From contig NZ_CP091792.1 of NCBI RefSeq assembly GCF_022024115.1, positions 930,001 to 994,000 of the forward strand: DNA of 64,000 nucleotides, written 5' to 3'. The position numbers were made by a program, and so were the translations under genes. This document shows positions 16,719-24,677 of the stretch, in pieces. The notes beneath the pieces are model-generated. The model was not told where the DNA came from and did no database searches. It saw only the letters and a program-made list of their open reading frames with translations. Every line of letters starts with the position of its first letter. Position 1 is the first letter of the stretch. Source of the stretch: Prevotella communis (GTDB lineage Bacteria; Bacteroidota; Bacteroidia; Bacteroidales; Bacteroidaceae).

Positions 16719-17118
16719 GCTGGATTCGCGCTATCTGCGTATGGCGCGTATCTGGGCAGAGAACTCGTATTGCAAGCGCCGTCAGGTCGGTGCGCTGGTG
16801 GTCAAGGACAAGATGATTATCAGCGACGGCTATAACGGTACGCCTACAGGGTTTGAGAATGTATGTGAGGACGAGAACAATATCTCGAAGCCTTATGTCC
16901 TCCATGCAGAGGCTAACGCCATTACCAAACTGGCACGCTCTAATAACAATAGTGATGGCTCAACCATCTATATCACGGCCTCGCCTTGTATAGAATGTGC
17001 CAAACTGATTATCCAGGCGGGCATCAAACGTGTGGTCTATGGCGAGAAATACCGTCTTACGGATGGTATCGAACTCCTGGAGCGTGCAGGTATTGAAGTG
17101 GTGTATATGGAGGTTTGA
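16693..17118 (+). CDS. dCMP/cytidine deaminase family protein (ComEB-like)
   Basis: A 141-aa zinc deaminase, probably converting dCMP to dUMP for thymidylate synthesis. The zinc site is intact: H71 in LHAEANA, with E73 as proton shuttle, and C99/C102 in ASPCIECAKL. GYNGTPTGFENVCED is the dCMP-deaminase substrate region. The start codon lies 26 bp inside the M3 peptidase gene, in another frame. No other in-frame start upstream gives a better family match, so the two genes are translationally coupled. Confidence 0.92.
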   Translation: MESNDKQSKLDSRYLRMARIWAENSYCKRRQVGALVVKDKMIISDGYNGTPTGFENVCEDENNISKPYVLHAEANAITKLARSNNNSDGSTIYITASPCIECAKLIIQAGIKRVVYGEKYRLTDGIELLERAGIEVVYMEV

Positions 17119-17163
17119 TGTTTGATGTTTGAAATTTGAGGTTTGAGTTTTAAGGATTAATCG
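17119..17163. repeat. TTTGATG/TTTGAGG word tract
   Basis: The spacer between the deaminase and the S41 protease gene is iterated TGTTTGATG and AAATTTGAGGTTTGAG, matching the tract after dnaN. Confidence 0.55.
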
Positions 17164-18867
17164 ATGAATACAAAAAATAGATTTTCGCCCCTTTGGTTGG
17201 CTCTGGCTGTGGTGATTGGTATCGCCATCGGCACATTCTATGCTAATCATTTCTCAGGCAACCGTCTGAGTATCATCAATTCTGGCAGTAACAAACTGAA
17301 TAATCTGCTTTACATTATTGATGACCAGTATGTGGATACTATCGATATGGCTGACCTCGTAGAGCAGGCTGTGCCTCAGATATTGGCGGAACTGGATCCG
17401 CATTCCACCTATTTCTCTGCTAAGGATGTGCAGATTGCCAACGATGACCTGCGTGGCTCTTTCTCTGGCGTAGGTATTGAGTTTACAATCCGCAATGACA
17501 CCCTGCGTGTGCAGAATGTCATCAGCGACGGACCTGCAGAACAGGCTGGCGTGTTGGCGGGCGATAAGATCGTGACGGTAGACGACTCGGTGTTTACTGG
17601 CAAGTCGCTTACCAATGATGAGGCCATGCACCGTCTCAAGGGACCAAAGGATACCAAGGTGAAACTGGGTATCCTGCGCTATGGCGAGAAGGATTTACGT
17701 TATATCACCGTGACGCGTGGCGAGATTCCTATGAGGAGTGTCACAGCGGCTTATATGCTTGATGACAATACGGGTTATGTGAAAATTAAGAATTTTGGCG
17801 AGAATACCTATAACGAACTCTTGGTGGCGCTGGCACAGTTGACGATGGATGGCTTTCAACAGCTCACCATCGACCTGCGTGGCAATACGGGCGGCTATCT
17901 GCAGTCGGCTGTTCAGATTGCTAATGAGTTCCTGCCCAAGAATAAACTGATTGTCTATACCGAGGGACGCCGTTCTCCCCGTGAGGAGTATCGCAGTGAC
18001 GGACGTGGCAGTTACAAGCAGATGCCATTGGTCATCCTGATTGACGAGGGCTCGGCTTCTGCCAGTGAGATCCTGGCGGGTGCTATTCAGGACAATGACC
18101 GTGGTACGGTCATCGGACGCCGTTCGTTTGGTAAGGGATTGGTGCAGAAACCTGTGGAGTTCGGTGATGGTTCGATGATGCGTCTCACCATTGCCCGTTA
18201 TTATACGCCTTCAGGTCGTTGTATCCAGAAACCTTATACCAATGGTATGGATAAGAACTACGAGGAAGACCTGATGCTGCGCTATCAGCATGGTGAGTTC
18301 TTCTCGCAGGACAGCATCAAGCACGAAGGTCCCGAGTATCACACCAATAATGGTCGTGTGGTCTATGGCGGTGGTGGTATCACGCCTGATATCTTTGTGC
18401 CAGAGGATACCAGCGACTTCACTTCCTATTACAAAGAGGCTTCTATGTCGGGACTTATCCTGCAGTTTGGCTATGACTATACCGACCAGCATCGTGCTGT
18501 GCTGAAGGAATATGACAGTGAGGCATCACTACTGAAGTATATCAAGAGGCAGAATCTTGTAGAGCAGTTTGCACAGTATGCTGAGAAACACGGTCTGAAG
18601 CGTCGTAACCTGATGATTCAGAGGTCGCGCCGCCTGTTGGAACAGTATATCTACAGTCGTGTGATATACAACATCCTCGATGAACAGTCGTGGTTGCAGT
18701 ATCTCAACGAGGACGACCCTGCTATCCGTGAGGCGTTACGCGTCTTTGAGGCAGGTGAGGCTTTCCCAAAGGCACCTGACTTGAAAGGTTCGAAAGCGAA
18801 GAAAGTTGCTATGAGTTTTGACTATCGCGCCGTCCACAAATCATCCGTGGTAGTGGCAAGGGCCTAA
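17164..18867 (+). CDS. S41-family C-terminal processing protease
   Basis: A 567-aa protease anchored by an N-terminal membrane segment (WLALAVVIGIAIGTFYANHF), with the rest in the periplasm. It has a PDZ domain at about residues 95-185 (GVGIEFTIRNDTLRVQNVIS; GPAEQAGVLAGDKIV), followed by the catalytic Ser-Lys dyad region: EGSASASEILAG (serines 297-301) and RSFGKGLVQ (K324). It would trim C termini of periplasmic or exported proteins. The gene ends the long plus-strand run. Its stop overlaps the stop of the opposing DUF721 gene by 4 bp. Confidence 0.94.
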   Translation: MNTKNRFSPLWLALAVVIGIAIGTFYANHFSGNRLSIINSGSNKLNNLLYIIDDQYVDTIDMADLVEQAVPQILAELDPHSTYFSAKDVQIANDDLRGSFSGVGIEFTIRNDTLRVQNVISDGPAEQAGVLAGDKIVTVDDSVFTGKSLTNDEAMHRLKGPKDTKVKLGILRYGEKDLRYITVTRGEIPMRSVTAAYMLDDNTGYVKIKNFGENTYNELLVALAQLTMDGFQQLTIDLRGNTGGYLQSAVQIANEFLPKNKLIVYTEGRRSPREEYRSDGRGSYKQMPLVILIDEGSASASEILAGAIQDNDRGTVIGRRSFGKGLVQKPVEFGDGSMMRLTIARYYTPSGRCIQKPYTNGMDKNYEEDLMLRYQHGEFFSQDSIKHEGPEYHTNNGRVVYGGGGITPDIFVPEDTSDFTSYYKEASMSGLILQFGYDYTDQHRAVLKEYDSEASLLKYIKRQNLVEQFAQYAEKHGLKRRNLMIQRSRRLLEQYIYSRVIYNILDEQSWLQYLNEDDPAIREALRVFEAGEAFPKAPDLKGSKAKKVAMSFDYRAVHKSSVVVARA

Positions 18868-19154
18868 CAGAATCGTATGTCGGTAATCACTTGATTGCCG
18901 ACATACTCGTTTAATCGGTTTACATATTCCTGACGGCGCATGCTCAGGTCGGCACGCAGGGCCGGTATGCGCAGCTTGACGTAGAGCGTCTGGTTGTAGA
19001 TGTTCACATCGGTGGTGTAGCGCGCTATGGCTTCTCCTGCCACAACAGGCCACGCCTCAATCAGGCGCTTCTGTAGCAGAGGCGTCTCCAGACCTTGCAT
19101 CCTCAGATTCTGGAGTATCAGGTCCTTGAGGGCTTTCTCGCGTCGCTTAAACAT
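18864..19154 (-). CDS. DUF721 (DciA-like) protein
   Basis: A 96-aa protein of the DUF721 family, whose N-terminal KH-like fold is shared with DciA, the ancestral replicative helicase loader. Visible family features are the AWPVVAGEAIARYTTDVNIYN segment followed by LYVKLRIPALRADLSMRR. It starts 8 bp inside the 3' end of recF, so the two are coupled, an arrangement common in Bacteroidota. Its job in helicase loading is inferred from DciA. Confidence in the family is good despite the short length. Confidence 0.88.
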   Translation of the reverse strand: MFKRREKALKDLILQNLRMQGLETPLLQKRLIEAWPVVAGEAIARYTTDVNIYNQTLYVKLRIPALRADLSMRRQEYVNRLNEYVGNQVITDIRFC

Positions 19155-20298
19155 GTATCTCTCCGTCGTTTACTTCGTAGAGCTTATAGTCAAAACTGCT
19201 CTTCGACAGGATTTGGTCTATATGGTCACGATTGGTGTCGGTAATGAATATCTGACCGAACTGGTCGCTGGCCACCAGCTGGATAATCTGTTCTACACGC
19301 TGTGCATCCAGCTTGTCGAAGATGTCATCAAGCAGGAGTAGGGGCGTGGTCTGTGCATTGGTGCGTTTCAGGAACTCAAACTGTGCCAGTTTCAGGGCAA
19401 TCACGAACGTCTTCTGCTGGCCCTGACTGCCTTCACGGCGCATGGGATGTCCGTCGAGCATAATCTCAAGGTCGTCACGGTGAATGCCGTGCAGGGAATA
19501 GCCCACGGCTCTGTCCTTGAAGCGGTCGCGCTGAATCACCTCCAGCAAGGGACCGCGCTGACAATGTGATGTGTATTTCAGTGACACCTGTTCGTGTCCA
19601 CCGGATATGGTCTCATAGAACTGTTGAAACAATGGTATCAGCTGTTCTACGAAGTCCGCACGTTTCTGATAGATTATCTCACCCTCGCGTGCCATCTGTT
19701 CTTCCCATAGCGACAGGAGTTCCGGGTCTGGCTCGCGGTCTTCTATCTTCAACATCGCGTTACGCTGCTGCAATGCTTTGTTGTAACGGTTCAGGGATTC
19801 CAGATAGGGATGGTCCAACTGTGAGATGACGACATCCATCAGTCGGCGTCGTTCCTCACTGCTCCCCTCAATCAACTGGATATCTGCAGGTGATATGAGT
19901 ACGATAGGTATCAGTCCGATGTGCTCAGAAAGACGTTGGTAGGCCTTCTTGTCGCGTCTGAACACCTTCTTCGTACCTCGCTTCATGCCACAGTGGATGG
20001 TGAAGGTTGAGTTTTGAGGATTCTTGCGTCCCTCCGGTAGCAAGCGAGCGGAGCTCGAGCGGAGGTCTGAGGTCTGATATTCCCCTTCCAGCATGAAGAA
20101 ATCCTGGTCGTGACGTATCACGAGAGAGTCCTGTGTGGTCTGTGCCGAATGACAGAACGACAGGAAATACACGGCATCCAGCACGTTTGTCTTGCCCGCT
20201 CCGTTGTGACCAATGAAGCAGTTGATATTGGGCGACAGTTCGAGTGTTGCCTCCTGAATATTCTTATAATTGATGATTGAAAGGTGCTCTAATATCAT
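19147..20298 (-). CDS. recF: DNA replication/repair protein RecF
   Basis: A 383-aa ABC-type ATPase loading RecA at gaps. Walker A GHNGAGKTN lies near residues 33-41, the signature GSQGQQKTFVIALKLAQ in the last third, then Walker B LLLLDDIFDKLD. Residues about 75-97 (DLRSSSARLLPEGRKN and flanks) are an in-frame insertion made of repeat DNA between two strands of the first lobe, where close relatives have a short turn. The gene has its own promoter (TAATTTTG) divergent from the TPR gene and is followed by the coupled DUF721 gene. Confidence 0.94.
   Translation of the reverse strand: MILEHLSIINYKNIQEATLELSPNINCFIGHNGAGKTNVLDAVYFLSFCHSAQTTQDSLVIRHDQDFFMLEGEYQTSDLRSSSARLLPEGRKNPQNSTFTIHCGMKRGTKKVFRRDKKAYQRLSEHIGLIPIVLISPADIQLIEGSSEERRRLMDVVISQLDHPYLESLNRYNKALQQRNAMLKIEDREPDPELLSLWEEQMAREGEIIYQKRADFVEQLIPLFQQFYETISGGHEQVSLKYTSHCQRGPLLEVIQRDRFKDRAVGYSLHGIHRDDLEIMLDGHPMRREGSQGQQKTFVIALKLAQFEFLKRTNAQTTPLLLLDDIFDKLDAQRVEQIIQLVASDQFGQIFITDTNRDHIDQILSKSSFDYKLYEVNDGEIHV
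20010..20075. repeat. Composite repeat insertion inside recF
   Basis: Plus-strand DNA here strings together GGTTGAGTTTTGAGGAT, a CTCCG...CGGAG inverted pair, the 21-bp GAGCTCGAGCGG-type word (20042-20062, also at 8666-8686) and a doubled AGGTCTG. All are words otherwise found between genes. Confidence 0.6.
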
Positions 20299-20320
20299 CC
20301 CTTGGATTCTAATTTTGCTG

Positions 20321-20352
20321 CAAAATTACTGCTTTTAAGGCTTAAAAACAAA
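20321..20352 (-). promoter_or_regulatory. recF promoter
   Basis: On the minus strand TTTG (20349-20352) is 20 nt from TAATTTTG (20321-20328), matching the Bacteroidota consensus. The -7 element lies 22 bp before the recF start. Confidence 0.7.
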
Positions 20353-20391
20353 AAAGTCGGCAATAAATTTCATTATGTGCAACTTTTTCTG

Positions 20392-20399
20392 TAATTTTG
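20392..20399 (+). promoter_or_regulatory. -7 element TAATTTTG before the TPR gene
   Basis: TAATTTTG fits TAnnTTTG, 39 bp upstream of the ATG at 20439. A TTG codon inside this box would extend the frame but lies in the promoter, so it is not used. Confidence 0.65.
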
Positions 20400-20438
20400 C
20401 GCCCGCAATTTATAGCGAATCTAAAAATAAATATTATA

Positions 20439-21119
20439 ATGGCAGATACAAATTTTTCAAATGGTGCTCCTGCTGCAAACGAGCACAGTCAGAATGAGGC
20501 TTTGATCCTCAAGTACAAAAATGTGATTATCATCGCTGTGGTAGCTTTGATCGTATTGGTAAGCGCAGGCTTCTTCTATAAGAGCTATTCTGCTGACCAG
20601 TTCAAGAATGCCAGCACAGAGATGTCAAAGGCTCAGGAGTATTTCAGCAATGCTATTGCTCAGGGCGATACCGTGATGTTCCAGAAGGCTCTGAATGGCG
20701 ATGGCGCTAACGAGGGTTTCGTTGCTCTGGCAGAAGAGGGTGGCAAGGTAGGTAATCTGGCTAACCTCTACGCTGGTCTTTGCTATGCTCATCTGGGCAA
20801 TATGCAGGAGGCTGCTTCTTATCTCGAGAACTACGATGCTGCTGACGATGCCATGGTTTCACCTGCTGCTGTTGGTGCCCTGGCTGATGTAAAGGCTTCT
20901 CTGGGTGAGCTCGATGAGGCTGTTGAGCTGTTCAAGAAGGCTGCCGACAAGGCTGACAACAACACTCTCTCTCCTCAGTTCCTGATTAAGGCTGGTGAGA
21001 TTCTGGAGAGCCAGGGTAAGAAGGAAGATGCCTTGAAGCTCTACGAGCAGATCAAGGCTAAGTACCTGAACTCTATGGAGTATGGTAAAATCGATGCTTA
21101 TATTGAGCGCGTAAAATAA
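20439..21119 (+). CDS. Membrane-anchored TPR protein (YfgM-like)
   Basis: A 226-aa protein with a hydrophilic N terminus, one membrane segment ([20 protein letters not shown], residues about 33-52) and tetratricopeptide repeats to the end ([40 protein letters not shown]). The layout matches YfgM-type proteins that help outer-membrane protein folding in the periplasm. I chose ATG 20439 because the alternative upstream start lies in the promoter. The stop overlaps the ribH start (TAATG), so the two are coupled. Role in envelope assembly is inferred. Confidence 0.85.
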   Translation: MADTNFSNGAPAANEHSQNEALILKYKNVIIIAVVALIVLVSAGFFYKSYSADQFKNASTEMSKAQEYFSNAIAQGDTVMFQKALNGDGANEGFVALAEEGGKVGNLANLYAGLCYAHLGNMQEAASYLENYDAADDAMVSPAAVGALADVKASLGELDEAVELFKKAADKADNNTLSPQFLIKAGEILESQGKKEDALKLYEQIKAKYLNSMEYGKIDAYIERVK

Positions 21120-21595
21120 TGGCTACCGCATTACATAATCTGAGCGACTACGACCTCAACGCCGTGCCCGATGCTTCGAACATGATTTTCGGCATTGTGG
21201 TGGCTGAGTGGAACCCTGAGATTACAGGAGCCCTGCTTGAAGGTTGCGTGGCTACGCTCGAAAAGCACGGCGCACTGACTGAGAATATCCACGTGAAGAC
21301 CGTTCCAGGTTCATTCGAACTGATTTACGGTGCTCACCAGATGACTCTCAATGATGGCTACGATGCCGTCATCGTCCTTGGAAGTGTGATTCGTGGCGAG
21401 ACACCTCACTTCGATTATATCTGCGAAGGTGTCACAGCAGGTATCGCACGCCTGAATGCAACAAGCAATATTCCCGTCATCTACGGACTGCTTACCACTA
21501 ACGACCTGCAGCAGGCTAAGGACCGTGCAGGAGGCAAGTTCGGTAACAAGGGTGATGAATGTGCTGTGGTTGCTATCAAAATGGCTAAATTCTAA
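21119..21595 (+). CDS. ribH: 6,7-dimethyl-8-ribityllumazine synthase
   Basis: The penultimate enzyme of riboflavin synthesis, condensing 5-amino-6-ribitylamino-uracil with 3,4-dihydroxy-2-butanone 4-phosphate. It has 158 aa, the normal length. The substrate-binding signatures are all present: [39 protein letters not shown] with the catalytic His, and [17 protein letters not shown]. No other rib genes or FMN riboswitch are nearby. It shares a transcript with the upstream TPR gene and ends at a clear terminator. Confidence 0.97.
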   Translation: MATALHNLSDYDLNAVPDASNMIFGIVVAEWNPEITGALLEGCVATLEKHGALTENIHVKTVPGSFELIYGAHQMTLNDGYDAVIVLGSVIRGETPHFDYICEGVTAGIARLNATSNIPVIYGLLTTNDLQQAKDRAGGKFGNKGDECAVVAIKMAKF

Positions 21596-21612
21596 TTAAT
21601 TACACATAGTTG

Positions 21613-21648
21613 GCAGGTGTGACCTTTGGGTTGCACCTGCTTTCTTTT
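21613..21648 (+). terminator. Intrinsic terminator after ribH
   Basis: GCAGGTG (21613-21619) pairs with CACCTGC (21634-21640), followed by TTTCTTTT. It begins 17 bp after the ribH stop. Confidence 0.75.
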
Positions 21649-21660
21649 AACCTAAACACA

Positions 21661-22431
21661 ATGAAAATGAAACAGATTATTTTTGCTGCACTTCTTTTGA
21701 TGTGTCCCGCTATGGCTGTTAATGCCGCTGAGTTATCGAACGATACTGTGGTTATCGAAAAGGTCGCTGATGTGGTGAACCTGGATTCTGACGATGACTT
21801 CTGGAAGGACAAGCACGTCATGATTAAGTCGAAGAGCCAGAAGTGGGATGTTGATCCATATATGTACCTTGGTTTCAACACCATGCTTGGAGCTCCCTCG
21901 GAATATAAGTTCAACCTGTGGCCTTCTTTTGACCTTGGCTTTGGTCTGCTGGGTGAGTGGATGCCTTGTGGAAAAAAGAATGTATGGGGCATTGGCTTTG
22001 GTATTGACTGGCGCTATTATCGCATGGACAATGCCACATACTGGGAAAAGGACCTCACCACGGGCGTGATGGGCCTTACGGATTATCAGGCACTTCAGTC
22101 TGATCGTCGTACCTCGCTTTCTGAATTCAGTCTTCAGGTACCTGTTACCTATACCCATTATTTCGATAAGGAGTTGGACTGGGGTGTTACCTTGGGTGCT
22201 ATCGTAAATTTCAATACCGGTGCTCATGTAACCCGTGAGTTTACCTACCAGGACGAGGACTATGAAGTGGAGACTGGTTCTATCCACCAGCGTCCTGTTA
22301 CCGTTGACGGTCTGCTGATGGTGCATACACCTGGCGATGTCGCCATCTATTGCAGGTACTGCCCCATGAAATTCTTCCGTGATGGCTATGGTCCAAAGAT
22401 GAATCAGTTCAGCTTCGGTATCTATTTCTAA
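21661..22431 (+). CDS. Outer-membrane beta-barrel protein (function unknown)
   Basis: The 256-aa protein has a signal peptide (MKMKQIIFAALLLMCPAMAV, cut near NAA). After an acidic stretch come repeated alternating aromatic strands (MYLGFNTMLG, FDLGFGLLGEWM, WGIGFGIDWRYYRM, WGVTLGAIVNF). It ends in FSFGIYF with terminal Phe, as expected for an 8- to 10-stranded outer-membrane barrel. I chose ATG 21661; a longer frame from 21610 would begin inside the ribH terminator. No specific family is recognised and the neighbours give no role. Confidence 0.78.
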   Translation: MKMKQIIFAALLLMCPAMAVNAAELSNDTVVIEKVADVVNLDSDDDFWKDKHVMIKSKSQKWDVDPYMYLGFNTMLGAPSEYKFNLWPSFDLGFGLLGEWMPCGKKNVWGIGFGIDWRYYRMDNATYWEKDLTTGVMGLTDYQALQSDRRTSLSEFSLQVPVTYTHYFDKELDWGVTLGAIVNFNTGAHVTREFTYQDEDYEVETGSIHQRPVTVDGLLMVHTPGDVAIYCRYCPMKFFRDGYGPKMNQFSFGIYF

Positions 22432-22447
22432 CCCAACTTTCTTTATC

Positions 22448-23200
22448 ATGAAACTGATATCTTGGAATGTAAACGGTCTTCGCGCTTGCGAGGGTAAGGG
22501 CTTCAGCGATGCTTTCCGTGCGCTGGATGCTGATTTCTTCTGCCTGCAGGAGACGAAGATGCAGCCTGGACAACTGGACCTGCATTTTGATGGGTACGAG
22601 TCATACTGGAACTCTGCCGAGAAGAAAGGGTATAGTGGAACGGCTATCTTCACCAGGCATCAACCACTCAATGTGACGTATGGTATTGGTATCGATGAGC
22701 ACGATCACGAAGGACGTGTCATCACACTCGAGATGGAAAAGTTCTTCCTGGTGTGCTGCTATACGCCCAACTCACAGGATGGCTTGAAGCGTCTGGACTA
22801 CCGCATGCAGTGGGAGGATGATTTCCGTGCTTACCTGATGCGCTTGGATGAGCAGAAACCAGTAATCCTTTGTGGCGACCTGAATGTGGCTCACGAGGAG
22901 ATAGACCTGAAGAATCCGAAGACCAACCGTATGAATGCCGGTTTCACGGATCAGGAACGTGAGAAGTTCAGCACCCTGCTGGCCTCTGGTTTCACCGATA
23001 CCTTCCGTTGGAAGTATCCGGAACAGGTTACCTACTCATGGTGGTCGTACCGTTTCCAGGCCCGTCAGAAGAATGCCGGCTGGCGTATCGACTATTTCGT
23101 GGCTTCCAACCGTTTGCAGCCGCAAATCGTCGATGCCAAGATACATACGGATATCCTGGGCTCCGATCACTGTCCTGTGGAACTGGAACTGAGTATCTGA
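22448..23200 (+). CDS. xth: Exodeoxyribonuclease III / AP endonuclease
   Basis: A 250-aa EEP-fold nuclease that cuts at abasic sites and removes 3' blocks in base-excision repair. Key parts are WNVNGLRAC, FFCLQETKM with the metal Glu, GYSGTAIFTR, VILCGDLNVAHEEIDLKNPK, TYSWWSYRFQARQKNAGWRIDYF and the closing GSDHCPVEL with the catalytic His. Length and motif order match ExoA/ExoIII exactly. It starts 16 bp after the barrel gene and ends at a strong terminator. Confidence 0.95.
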   Translation: MKLISWNVNGLRACEGKGFSDAFRALDADFFCLQETKMQPGQLDLHFDGYESYWNSAEKKGYSGTAIFTRHQPLNVTYGIGIDEHDHEGRVITLEMEKFFLVCCYTPNSQDGLKRLDYRMQWEDDFRAYLMRLDEQKPVILCGDLNVAHEEIDLKNPKTNRMNAGFTDQEREKFSTLLASGFTDTFRWKYPEQVTYSWWSYRFQARQKNAGWRIDYFVASNRLQPQIVDAKIHTDILGSDHCPVELELSI

Positions 23201-23230
23201 TTTTTCAGAACCCTGTCTCTTATTATCATA

Positions 23231-23263
23231 AGGCTCTCGAAGAAATTCCGGGAGCCTTTTTTT
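23231..23263 (+). terminator. Intrinsic terminator after exonuclease III
   Basis: AGGCTCTCG (23231-23239) pairs with CGGGAGCCT (23249-23257), with one wobble pair, followed by seven T. Confidence 0.85.
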
Positions 23264-23347
23264 GTTTTGGTATGCTAGTAATCCGATTATTAAATGTGAT
23301 TTTTGATAAATGTTGATGTTAGTTTCGGGGTTTTAGAAAAGAATTAT

Positions 23348-23355
23348 TATCTTTG
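23348..23355 (+). promoter_or_regulatory. -7 element TATCTTTG of the sugar operon
   Basis: TATCTTTG lies 30 bp before the MFS start, with a TTTC about 21 nt upstream as a weak -33. It is the only promoter consensus seen for the four-gene operon at 23385-31444. Confidence 0.6.
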
Positions 23356-23384
23356 CACCTTGTAAACTAAAAACCATACAGGAT

Positions 23385-24677
23385 ATGCTAAATAACAACA
23401 AGGCATTTGTTTATTTCATCTGCTCTGTGTCGGCTATGGGCGGCCTGCTCTTTGGCTATGACTGGGTAGTGATAGGCGGTGCAAAACCTTTCTATGAATC
23501 ATTTTTCGGAATAGCAGGTAATACGTGGCTACAAGGCGTTGCGATGTCAACGGCCCTGGTAGGCTGTCTGATAGGTGCCATGGTAGCCGGTGCTCTGGCC
23601 GACAGGTACGGACGCAAACCACTGTTGACCACAGCAGCCGTACTGTTCACGGTCTCTGCTATAGGCACAGGTCTTTTTGATGATTTCACCTTGTTTAATA
23701 TAGCGCGCTTCATTGGTGGCGTGGGTATTGGCGTGGCTTCGGCCTTGTCGCCCATGTATATTGCCGAAGTGAGTCCGGCGCATATCCGTGGACGCATGGT
23801 GAGTCTGAACCAGATGACCATTGTCCTTGGTATCCTTGGTGCGCAGATCGTCAATATGCTGTTGGCCCGCGATACCTCTATAGTTGAGAACGCAGCATGG
23901 AATTTGGAGTGGGGCTGGCGCTGGATGTTCTGGGCCGAGACCGTGCCCGCAGCTTTGTTTCTGGTGATGAGTTTCTTTATACCGGAGAGTCCTGTGTATC
24001 AACAGATGAAGGCTGCGACAATGTCGCAGCATACAGGACAGAAGGCTGGACTGAAGGAACTCATGGAGAGCAAATATAGTAAGGTGTTGTTGCTAGGCCT
24101 CGTCATCGCCGTGTTCCAACAGTGGTGCGGCACGAATGTGATTTTCAATTATGCCCAGGAAATATTTGTGGGAGCCGGCTATGATGTCGATGGCATGTTT
24201 ATCGATATCGTTATCACAGGCATTGCCAACGTGGTATTCACCTTTGTAGCCCTGTATACCATCGAGAAATGGGGACGTCGCACGCTGATGCTGATTGGCG
24301 CAGGCGGACTGGGACTTATCTATCTGACATTGGGAACCTGCTATTTCCTGGAGGTGAAAGGCGTGATGATGGTGGTACTCGTAGTGACGGCTATCTCTGT
24401 ATATGCCATGACATTAGGACCTGTCACGTGGACGCTGCTGGCAGAAATCTTTCCCAATCAGATTCGTGGCGTGGCTATGGCCGTGTGTACCTTCGCCCTG
24501 TGGGTGGGCTGTTGCACCTTGACGTTCTCGTTCCCGTCGATGAACGCCGCCCTAGGTTCCAGTGGCACTTTCTGGATCTATAGCGCCATCTGTGTGTGCG
24601 CCTTTATCTTCCTGTGGCGACACTGTCCTGAGACGAAAGGAAAGACTTTAGAACAATTAGAAAAAGAATTAGTATGA
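23385..24677 (+). CDS. MFS sugar:H+ symporter (XylE/GLUT-like)
   Basis: A 430-aa inner-membrane permease of the sugar-porter family with 12 predicted membrane segments. Family marks: GGLLFGYDWVVIGG in TM1, DRYGRKPLL between TM2 and TM3, PESPVYQ after TM6, QQWCGTNVIFNYAQEIF in TM7, KWGRRTLM, and PETKGKTLEQLE at the C terminus. It would import a monosaccharide such as xylose, glucose, galactose or a related sugar. It is first in the operon with DUF5107-TPR, SGNH hydrolase and GH2 genes, overlapping the next gene by 4 bp. The substrate is presumably the product of the GH2 enzyme. Confidence 0.92.
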   Translation: MLNNNKAFVYFICSVSAMGGLLFGYDWVVIGGAKPFYESFFGIAGNTWLQGVAMSTALVGCLIGAMVAGALADRYGRKPLLTTAAVLFTVSAIGTGLFDDFTLFNIARFIGGVGIGVASALSPMYIAEVSPAHIRGRMVSLNQMTIVLGILGAQIVNMLLARDTSIVENAAWNLEWGWRWMFWAETVPAALFLVMSFFIPESPVYQQMKAATMSQHTGQKAGLKELMESKYSKVLLLGLVIAVFQQWCGTNVIFNYAQEIFVGAGYDVDGMFIDIVITGIANVVFTFVALYTIEKWGRRTLMLIGAGGLGLIYLTLGTCYFLEVKGVMMVVLVVTAISVYAMTLGPVTWTLLAEIFPNQIRGVAMAVCTFALWVGCCTLTFSFPSMNAALGSSGTFWIYSAICVCAFIFLWRHCPETKGKTLEQLEKELV

